A stretch of 16,653 nt of DNA from JBHENN01 sp046262015 (GTDB lineage: Bacteria > Actinomycetota > CADDZG01 > WHSQ01), in NCBI GenBank assembly GCA_046262015.1, contig JBHENN010000105.1, forward strand, positions 1 to 16,653. The letters are read 5' to 3'. Positions 1 to 4,940 of the stretch are shown piece after piece. The position numbers and the translations under genes are program-made. Below the pieces are notes generated by a model. That model ran no database searches and was not told where the DNA came from. It saw nothing but the letters and a program-made list of their open reading frames with translations. Numbering within the stretch: position 1 is the stretch's first letter; every line of letters starts with the position of its first letter.

Positions 1-125
1 ACCGCGAGCAGCAGCAAAGCGATGAGTCCGAGCCCCCAGGGCAACCGGATCGAGTTCGCTAGTCTGTAGCTGCGGGGTTCGCCCGCATGCGTCCTCCGCG
101 CCCGCAGGTTGAAACGGCTAGCCAT
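1..125 (-). CDS. N-terminus of a membrane protein (partial, runs off left edge), third gene of receiver operon
   Basis: The ATG at 125 opens a frame of 41 codons that stays open to the window edge. It reads a basic N-terminus of about 25 residues (MASRFNLRARRTHAGEPRSY) followed by a hydrophobic stretch (LPWGLGLIALLLLAV) that looks like the start of a transmembrane helix. The start overlaps the TAG stop of the upstream receiver gene in the 8-base sequence ATGGCTAG, so translation is probably coupled. Directly downstream of two stand-alone receivers, a membrane sensor histidine kinase would be the natural product, but no kinase motif lies inside the window, so that is only inference. It is the continuation of the minus-strand cluster and needs sequence to the left to be named. 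Confidence 0.6.
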   Translation of the reverse strand, partial: MASRFNLRARRTHAGEPRSYRLANSIRLPWGLGLIALLLLA

Positions 126-489
126 CTGCGCGCTCGCCCGCAGCGTGTCGTGCCACGACGTCGCTGAGTTGGGCCGCAGTGAAGGGCTTGAGCATCCACT
201 CTTTGATGTTGGGTGTCACGGGCCGGTCCTCCTTCTCGGAGATAGAGATCATGACGACCGGCACTTCAGCCAAGGTGGGATCCTCGGCCATCCGTCGCGC
301 TACCTCGTATCCGGCGATGCCTGGAAGGAAGACATCGAGCAACACCAGACCTTGAGCGGCCTCTCCCAATGTGCGAAGCGCCCCGTCCCCTGTAGCGGAT
401 TCCGTCACCTGGTGCCCGTGGCGCTCCAACCACCTTCTGAATAGAGCCGAGCCGTCAAGGTCGTCGTCGACGATGAGGGTCCGGGCCAC
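118..489 (-). CDS. Stand-alone response regulator receiver protein (second of pair)
   Basis: A 123-residue protein that is only a CheY-like receiver domain. The acidic pocket is D8-D9, the phospho-acceptor is D52 (in VLLDVFLPG), the switch Ser is S82 and the conserved Lys is K101 (KPF). There is no output domain, so it most likely acts by protein contact with a kinase or partner, or as a phosphorelay intermediate. I chose the GTG at 489 because the receiver fold begins immediately (VARTLIVDDD) and because it lies 1 base after the stop of the upstream receiver; a longer start at 540 would overlap that gene by 50 bp. No clear Shine-Dalgarno is seen, which fits translational coupling. The cognate kinase is not visible, though the gene that overlaps its 3' end may be one. 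Confidence 0.85.
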   Translation of the reverse strand: MARTLIVDDDLDGSALFRRWLERHGHQVTESATGDGALRTLGEAAQGLVLLDVFLPGIAGYEVARRMAEDPTLAEVPVVMISISEKEDRPVTPNIKEWMLKPFTAAQLSDVVARHAAGERADG

Positions 490-490
490 G

Positions 491-868
491 TCAGGTCGCG
501 AGCAGGCGTTTGAGTATCTGATCCAGCTCCTCGATCTCAAAGGGCTTTGTCAGGTACTCGTCGGCGCCCCGCTCGAAGCCGCTGACGATGTCGGATTCCG
601 ACGCCTTGGCGGTGAGCATCACCACCGGGATGGCTTCGGTGAGAGCGTCCTGCTTGAGTTGTGCGCAGACCCCAGGGCCCTGCATCCCAGGCATCAGCCA
701 GTCCAGTACCACTGCCTGGGGAAGATGAGAGCGGACCAGCTCGAGGGCGCTGGGCCCGTCTGCGGCCGTCATGACCTCGTAACCTCGCTTCGACAGTCTC
801 AGCTGGACCAGCCGGAGGATGTCGGGGTTGTCGTCGGCTATCACGATCACCGGCTTCGAGTGATTCAT
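491..868 (-). CDS. Stand-alone response regulator receiver protein (first of pair)
   Basis: A 125-residue CheY-like receiver without an output domain. Visible hallmarks are the acidic pair D12-D13 (IADDNPD), phospho-acceptor D56 (VVLDWLMPG), switch Thr T86 (MLTAK) and Lys K108 (TKPF), all at the usual spacing, so phosphorylation should be possible. The length equals a bare receiver domain. The ATG at 868 is preceded by GAAGGGT about 6 bases upstream, a plausible ribosome site. It is the first gene of a minus-strand cluster whose second member is another receiver 1 base downstream. The two receivers differ clearly in sequence, so this is not a recent duplication. Function beyond phospho-signalling cannot be read from the sequence. 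Confidence 0.88.
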   Translation of the reverse strand: MNHSKPVIVIADDNPDILRLVQLRLSKRGYEVMTAADGPSALELVRSHLPQAVVLDWLMPGMQGPGVCAQLKQDALTEAIPVVMLTAKASESDIVSGFERGADEYLTKPFEIEELDQILKRLLAT

Positions 869-982
869 CTGGGACCCTTCATCGGGAGGCCACTGGCGCC
901 GGGAGACAAAGTAGCCGAAGGCGCGTAGCGGGGAGCCACTACGGGGTCTTACCCCAACAAATCCCCAACATCAGCAGCGGAT

Positions 983-1054
983 GTAGATGGCAATGGATGT
1001 GAGCACCTGTGATCGGAAAAAGTACCGTGACCTGCGTAGATGGCTACGGATGTG
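983..1054. repeat. 19-bp imperfect direct repeat pair
   Basis: GTAGATGGCAATGGATGTG at 983-1001 recurs as GTAGATGGCTACGGATGTG at 1036-1054, with 17 of 19 bases identical and starts 53 bp apart, about five helical turns. The second copy overlaps the stop codon of the small ORF at 1044-1205. Spaced direct copies on the same face of the helix could be protein-binding sites such as iterons, recombinase arm sites or activator sites for the receiver operon downstream. The sequence alone does not decide between these. Confidence 0.6.
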
Positions 1055-1205
1055 TAGGGCTGTAAGCCTCCGTGAATGGGCTCCGCACTGCTCGCACGGG
1101 TGAGGTCAGGGGTTCGACAAAGTAGTCCCCGGCGATGATCGAGGCCGCGGTAATCAGGATGGCGACGACCTTGCCGAGGGTCTTTGCTACCTTGCTGAGG
1201 ATCAC
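1044..1205 (-). CDS. Possible small membrane peptide (53 aa), uncertain
   Basis: A GTG at 1205 opens a 53-codon frame ending in TAG. It has a basic amphipathic start (VILSKVAKTLGK), a hydrophobic stretch of about 13 residues (VVAILITAASIIA) and a polar tail (GDYFVEPLTSPVRAVRSPF), the layout of a one-helix small membrane protein. Against it: no Shine-Dalgarno precedes the GTG, no other start exists in the frame, and it sits in a scarred interval whose other contents are decayed. It also contains the inverted tRNA T-arm segment (codons for FVEPLTS). I do not recognise it. It may be a fragment of an older gene. Confidence 0.25.
   Translation of the reverse strand: MILSKVAKTLGKVVAILITAASIIAGDYFVEPLTSPVRAVRSPFTEAYSPTHP
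1103..1117 (+). repeat. 15-bp inverted copy of the tRNA-Thr T-arm segment
   Basis: AGGTCAGGGGTTCGA on the plus strand here is identical to the variable-loop/T-arm segment of the tRNA-Thr gene, which lies on the minus strand at 1594-1608. The two therefore form a 15-bp inverted repeat about 480 bp apart. T-arm sequence is conserved among tRNAs, but the match extends beyond the invariant GGTTCGA core. It may be a displaced attachment-site or tRNA fragment. Confidence 0.5.
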
Positions 1206-1265
1206 TGGCGGTAGGGTAGCTCGCCCATGGACGAAACGTGTCGCAGGGGGCCTCTACCGTCAAGA

Positions 1266-1285
1266 CCCCCGCGCTCCCCCGCGCT
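1266..1285. repeat. 10-bp perfect tandem duplication
   Basis: CCCCCGCGCT occurs twice head to tail, at 1266-1275 and 1276-1285, near the 3' end of the HTH remnant. It probably arose by replication slippage and is one of several small duplications in this interval. Confidence 0.6.
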
Positions 1286-1293
1286 TTCGCGGC

Positions 1294-1325
1294 TTGCTAG
1301 GGCTGCGTGCCGTTTCGCCTAGCAA
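1294..1325. repeat. 8-bp inverted repeat inside HTH remnant
   Basis: TTGCTAGG (1294-1301) and CCTAGCAA (1318-1325) are exact inverted copies with a 16-base loop. There is no T-run on either side, so it is not an obvious terminator. It lies within the region of the HTH remnant after the second frame change. Confidence 0.5.
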
Positions 1326-1496
1326 CCCCAGCGCTCGCAGGTCGCGGCTGAGGTGCTGCGGTGCACGCCGAGCCAGCGCGCGATCGCTGCCTGCGCACCC
1401 CACGCGGTGTAGCTGCCGCAGCTCTCCCCTAGTGCATCACGCGCTTGCGGCGTAGGTCGGCCAGGTGCCTGCGGCGCGCGTTGTACGCGGAGGCAG

Positions 1497-1520
1497 TTGG
1501 GTAGAAGTTTGGGTAGAAGT
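1497..1520. repeat. 12-bp perfect tandem duplication
   Basis: TTGGGTAGAAGT is repeated exactly at 1497-1508 and 1509-1520. In the minus-strand frame of the HTH remnant it gives the doubled FYPN/FYPT peptide, so the duplication keeps frame. Confidence 0.7.
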
Positions 1521-1575
1521 CGGCCCTTCTCGGACAGCACCTACTCGCAGCTTAGGGCGCTGACCTGCCCTTTCG

Positions 1576-1651
1576 TGGAGCCGGGGAGGGGAATCGAACC
1601 CCTGACCTATTCATTACGAGTGAATCGCTCTGCCGTCTGAGCTACCCCGGC
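1576..1651 (-). tRNA. tRNA-Thr(CGT)
   Basis: The full cloverleaf can be drawn: acceptor GCCGGGG/CCCCGGC, D-arm GCTC-AGACGGCA-GAGC, anticodon stem ATTCA/TGAAT with loop CTCGTAA, variable loop AGGTC, and T-arm AGGGG-TTCGATT-CCCCT. The anticodon CGT reads ACG, so it carries threonine. Discriminator T and a genomically encoded CCA follow the acceptor, giving 76 nt. It starts 13 bases after the holB stop on the same strand and could be co-transcribed with it. Its 3' flank is the gene-poor scarred interval. Confidence 0.95.
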
Positions 1652-1664
1652 GGGAAGGCGAAGT

Positions 1665-2828
1665 CTAGCGGTTGGCTTCCGCTCCGACGCCCACGCGCGC
1701 CGGAGCGGGCGCGAGGCGGGCCGCCTCGAGGAGCACGACCTCGGTCGCGAGGAGATGGTTGGCGTTGAACACGAGCGAGGCGCGCGCCGCGAGACAGCGC
1801 TCGACCGCGGCCACCAGACCCCGGGCGGGCACGTCCGCGCGCGACCACAGCTCGATCTCGTCGAAGAGGTCGAGGTTGGTCACCGCGTCGCCCCCGCCTG
1901 CCCGGACTGCTAGGACGTCGCGGTAGAAGCTGGCGAGGGTCGCGAACGCCTCGCCGAGGACCTCTTGCTCGACCCGTCGCAGCTCGCGCTTGTGGCGCAG
2001 CGCGAGTGAGTTGCGAAGGGTCGCCGTGCCCCGTCCGTCGCCGATGGCGTCGGCCAGCTCGGCAACCTCCGCCTTCTGGTCTGCGGCGCGCTCAGTGACC
2101 GCTTCGGCGACCTGATCGATCACCTCTGCGGCCGCGTCGAGCGCGTCCACGGGCGAAGCGAGACGTCGAGGGATGCCGGTCCAGAAGAGCCGGCGAGCGC
2201 GGATCGACTCGTCGAAGGCGAGCTCCCGGGCGCGGCCGAGGTTCCCCTGCGAGACGCGCGCCGCGAGACGAGCCATCTCCGGCGATCCCCCTTCGCGCAC
2301 CAGGGCGTCGACGACACGAGCCTCGGACAGCGGCTCCATGTGCACCACCTGGCAGCGCGATGTGACGGTCTCCAGGATCTCCTCGAGGTGATCCGTCACG
2401 AGGACGAACACGACGCCGGGGACGGGCTCCTCCAACGTCTTGAGCAACGCGCTCTGCGCGGCCTCGTTCATCTTGTCCGCCTCTTCGATGACGAACACCT
2501 TGTAGCGGCCTTCGAACGTCGACCGAGCCGCCTCCGGGAGGACGTTCTCCCGGATCACGTCAACCGGTATGAGCGGACCCTCGGGAACGATGTGCTGGAC
2601 GTCGGGAAACCGCCGGCGCGCGACGCGCGCGCACGCCGAGCAGCGGCCGCACCCAACGTAGGGCTCTTCGGAGCACTCGAGCGCGGCCGCGATCGCGAGG
2701 GCCGCGGAACGCTTGCCGGCTCCGGCAGGACCGACCAGCAACCAGGCATGGGGGACGTGCCCGCCGCCGACCCGCGCACGCATGCGTTCCACGGCCCGCG
2801 AGTCTCCGAGACGCTCCCACACGGTCAC
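1665..2828 (-). CDS. holB: DNA polymerase III subunit delta' (clamp loader)
   Basis: A 387-residue AAA+ protein of the bacterial clamp-loader family, which with delta and tau/gamma opens the beta clamp onto primed DNA. The P-loop is GPAGAGKR at 33-40. A zinc-binding cluster with C52, C60, C63 and C66 follows. The Walker B-like segment is VFVIEEAD at 111-118 and the SRC sensor motif is at 157-159. KTLEEP at 130-135 is typical of the family. The C-terminal part from about 215 is helical and poorly conserved, as expected. The GTG at 2828 overlaps the upstream kinase stop as GTGA; the in-frame GTG two codons later is an alternative. The variant EEAD in place of DEAD fits delta' subunits, which often do not hydrolyse ATP, although the P-loop here is intact. 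Confidence 0.92.
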   Translation of the reverse strand: MTVWERLGDSRAVERMRARVGGGHVPHAWLLVGPAGAGKRSAALAIAAALECSEEPYVGCGRCSACARVARRRFPDVQHIVPEGPLIPVDVIRENVLPEAARSTFEGRYKVFVIEEADKMNEAAQSALLKTLEEPVPGVVFVLVTDHLEEILETVTSRCQVVHMEPLSEARVVDALVREGGSPEMARLAARVSQGNLGRARELAFDESIRARRLFWTGIPRRLASPVDALDAAAEVIDQVAEAVTERAADQKAEVAELADAIGDGRGTATLRNSLALRHKRELRRVEQEVLGEAFATLASFYRDVLAVRAGGGDAVTNLDLFDEIELWSRADVPARGLVAAVERCLAARASLVFNANHLLATEVVLLEAARLAPAPARVGVGAEANR

Positions 2829-4927
2829 CGGGGCACCGGCGGGCCGGGAGGCCCGAGACCTTTGACCGGCTGGAAGGTCTCGTGCTCCGTCGCTCGCTCC
2901 TGGAAGACGCGCACGATCTGGTCGTGCAGCTGGGCCTGCGTCGAGCTCCCGTCGAGGACGACGAACCGGTCGGGGTGCCGCGTCGCGAGCTCGGAGTAAG
3001 CACGAGCCACCCGCTCGTGGAAGTCACCCTGCTCGCTCTCAATCCGGTCGGGCTCGTCGGGTACCCGCTGCAGGCCGGAGGCGGCGTCGAGCTCGAGATA
3101 GAAGACGAGGTCCGGGGTCACCTCTCCCAGGGCAAGCTCGTTGATGCGGCCGACCTCCTCGAGCCCCAGCCCACGCGCCAGTCCCTGGTACGCCAGGGAC
3201 GAGTCGATGAAGCGGTCGGAGATCACGACCTTGCCGGCGTCGAGCGCCGGCTTCACCACCTCGGCCACGTGCTGGGCCCGGTCCGCGGCGTACAGGAGGG
3301 CTTCTGTGCGCGCGTCCATCCCCTCGGACTCCGTGTCGAGGAGCACGTCGCGGATCCGCTTCCCGACGCGCGTGCCGCCCGGCTCGCGCGTCATGACGAC
3401 CTCCTGCCCCCGAGCCTCCAACCACTCCACCAGAGCCCTCATCTGCGTCGTCTTGCCGGCGCCGTCCCCGCCCTCGAAGACGACGAGATAGCCGCGGCCC
3501 GGCACCTCGGCGGGAGCGGCGGCGCGCAACGGGGCCGCCGCGCGCGCGTTGATCGCCCGCATCGACACGATCGCCCCCGCGATGGCCACGACGCCCGCGA
3601 GCCACAAGGTCGCCCGGGTCCCCTGCAGCTCGAGCCCGAACGGGAGTCCCCTCTGGGGGCCGATCGCGGTCGCGACGAACGGGAACAACCCCAGGCCGAC
3701 CAGCGTGCCGATCCGGATCACCGTGTAAGCCGCGCTGAACGCGCGCCCGCGGACCTCGTCGCTCGTCGTCTCGTGCATCAACGAATAGCCGGTCGAATAA
3801 GCGATGCCGCCGAAGAACCCGAGGGCCGACGCGAACGCGATCGCGGAGTTCAGCCCGTTCATGCTCGCCAAACCGATCAGCCCGGCGCCGAGCAGGAGGA
3901 TCGACGCCGAGAACAAGACGTCCTTCTGGAGGCGCTTGGCGATCGGCCCCACCGAGAGCAACCCGATGATCATCCCGGTTGCGAGGAACCCGACCAGGAA
4001 GGCGAAGCCGCGCTCGCCTCCGTTGAGGACCTGACGGACGAAGGTGAGCCCCAGGGAGAAGACACCGCCGGCGGCGGTGAACGTGAACGCGATGCCCAGG
4101 ATCCACGGCCGCACCTGCTTGTGGAGCCCGACGAAGCGTAGACCCTCGACGAGATCGTCCTTGACCTGACGGAAATTCAGCTTTACCGCGCGCGTGACCG
4201 AGGTGGGGATGGTGAGCATCGAAACGAGCACAGCCGAGACCACGAACGTCCCCGAGTCCAGCCACAGAGGAAGCGCGGCGCTGTTGTCCTTGAGACCCTC
4301 GAGGACCGAGACGTGATCTCCGAGGTACGCGCCGAGCGTCGTCAGCACGGCGAAGACCACCGACGCGACCGGCCACGGCGCGTAGACCGCCATCAGGTTC
4401 ATCGAGTTCGCGTGGGTGAGGTGGGCCGGGGGGACGAAGTGCGGCAGCGACGCGTCCTTGGCAGGGGCCCACACGAGGGTGAGGCCCTCGAGCAAGACCG
4501 ACGCGAGCACGAGGTAGATCAGACTGGGGAAGAACGGCAGCGAGAAGATGATCGCAGCGCGCGCCAGGTCCGCCACGACCATCGTCCGCTTGCGATCCCA
4601 ACGGTCGGCGATGACCCCGGCAAGCGGACCCACGACGAAGCCGGGGAGAACGCGCGCGGTAAGGACGGTCCCGACCCCGGCGGGTCCTCCGAGTCGTTCC
4701 GCGAAGGCCGCGATCGCGAACACGCCGACCCAGTCCCCGAGGCTCGAGACGAACTGCGCGAAGAACAGCCTGCGATAGTTGCGGTTGCGCAGCAGAGTCC
4801 CGTAGCCGACCTCCTCCTGCGTATCCAGGACCTTGAGGTCCGGGCGCGCGCTGGCTGGCTGGATCAGCTCCTCCTCGTCGCTCCGGTGCTCGGAACCCAT
4901 CCTAGAAGAGGTCCTGCGAGGGCGCAC
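2825..4927 (-). CDS. tmk: Fused MFS-type membrane protein and dTMP kinase
   Basis: A 700-residue fusion. Residues 1-45 are polar. About 50-460 form a multi-helix major-facilitator domain resembling the MFS_3 drug/siderophore exporter group, with the cytoplasmic motif GVIADRWDRKR at 104-114. From about 479 to 695 there is a complete thymidylate kinase: P-loop GGDGAGKTT at 486-494, TREPGG at 513-518, the DR motif SDRFIDSSLAYQG from 570, and an arginine-bearing lid (LQRVPDEPDRIE). It phosphorylates dTMP to dTDP for DNA synthesis, probably tethered to the membrane. Whether the MFS half transports anything is unknown. The same fusion is known in Streptomyces next to topA and holB. The GTG at 4927 was chosen because AGGTGA sits 7 bases upstream; an ATG at 4900 is the alternative. 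Confidence 0.93.
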   Translation of the reverse strand: MRPRRTSSRMGSEHRSDEEELIQPASARPDLKVLDTQEEVGYGTLLRNRNYRRLFFAQFVSSLGDWVGVFAIAAFAERLGGPAGVGTVLTARVLPGFVVGPLAGVIADRWDRKRTMVVADLARAAIIFSLPFFPSLIYLVLASVLLEGLTLVWAPAKDASLPHFVPPAHLTHANSMNLMAVYAPWPVASVVFAVLTTLGAYLGDHVSVLEGLKDNSAALPLWLDSGTFVVSAVLVSMLTIPTSVTRAVKLNFRQVKDDLVEGLRFVGLHKQVRPWILGIAFTFTAAGGVFSLGLTFVRQVLNGGERGFAFLVGFLATGMIIGLLSVGPIAKRLQKDVLFSASILLLGAGLIGLASMNGLNSAIAFASALGFFGGIAYSTGYSLMHETTSDEVRGRAFSAAYTVIRIGTLVGLGLFPFVATAIGPQRGLPFGLELQGTRATLWLAGVVAIAGAIVSMRAINARAAAPLRAAAPAEVPGRGYLVVFEGGDGAGKTTQMRALVEWLEARGQEVVMTREPGGTRVGKRIRDVLLDTESEGMDARTEALLYAADRAQHVAEVVKPALDAGKVVISDRFIDSSLAYQGLARGLGLEEVGRINELALGEVTPDLVFYLELDAASGLQRVPDEPDRIESEQGDFHERVARAYSELATRHPDRFVVLDGSSTQAQLHDQIVRVFQERATEHETFQPVKGLGPPGPPVPR

Positions 4928-4934
4928 CGAAGGC

Positions 4935-4940
4935 TCACCT
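4935..4940 (-). promoter_or_regulatory. Ribosome binding site of the MFS-dTMP kinase gene, containing the topA stop
   Basis: AGGTGA on the minus strand lies 7 bases before the GTG at 4927, and its TGA is the topA stop codon. A ribosome finishing topA therefore ends on the next gene's initiation site. This supports the GTG over the internal ATG at 4900, which has no comparable site. Confidence 0.6.

Larger units (their letters stand above)
1260..1540 (-). pseudogene. Decayed helix-turn-helix protein, at least two frameshifts
   Basis: Three frames each carry a coherent piece. Upstream, one frame reads ADFYPNFYPTASAYNARRRH then LADLRRKRVMH and hits a stop near 1430. A second frame then reads GESCGSYTAWGAQAAIARWL then GVHRST. 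At about 1350 the sense moves to the third frame, SRDLRALGLLGETARSPSKP, ending at the TGA at 1260-1262. Joined, AAIARWLGVHRST-x-SRDLRALGL is a textbook HTH helix pair. Each piece keeps GC-rich third positions only within its own stretch, as expected of a real gene that has lost or gained bases. The family is not identifiable; a small DNA-binding protein of a mobile element is the likeliest source, given the tRNA gene next door. Sequencing error is the alternative to decay. Confidence 0.5.
869..1575. other. Gene-poor 700-bp interval beside tRNA-Thr, probable insertion scar
   Basis: No intact, convincing gene fills this stretch between the receiver operon and tRNA-Thr. It holds a decayed HTH gene (1260-1540), a possible 53-residue membrane peptide (1044-1205), a 19-bp imperfect direct repeat (983-1001 and 1036-1054), a 15-bp inverted copy of part of the tRNA T-arm (1103-1117), tandem 10-bp and 12-bp duplications, an 8-bp inverted repeat (1294-1301/1318-1325), and two short inverted repeats near the receiver operon (CGTAG at 924-928 with CTACG at 939-943; GGGGT-CTT-ACCCC at 943-955). 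The rest of the window is tightly packed, so the gap is out of character. The 3' side of tRNA genes is a common integration site, hence the reading as a scar. Confidence 0.5.

Noticed and set aside
949..1263. A 104-codon minus-strand frame in the gene-poor interval
   Set aside because: Its product has no domain and no codon bias, and it has no ribosome site. The overlapping 53-codon frame with a hydrophobic helix is a better, though weak, candidate.
1554..1569. Hairpin just downstream of tRNA-Thr as a terminator
   Set aside because: Only a 4-bp GGGC/GCCC stem with no T-run on the minus strand; too weak to call.
3039..4601. A 520-codon minus-strand frame overlapping the MFS domain
   Set aside because: It is the shifted frame of the MFS-dTMP kinase gene with low-complexity Arg/Gly/Ala composition and no motif.
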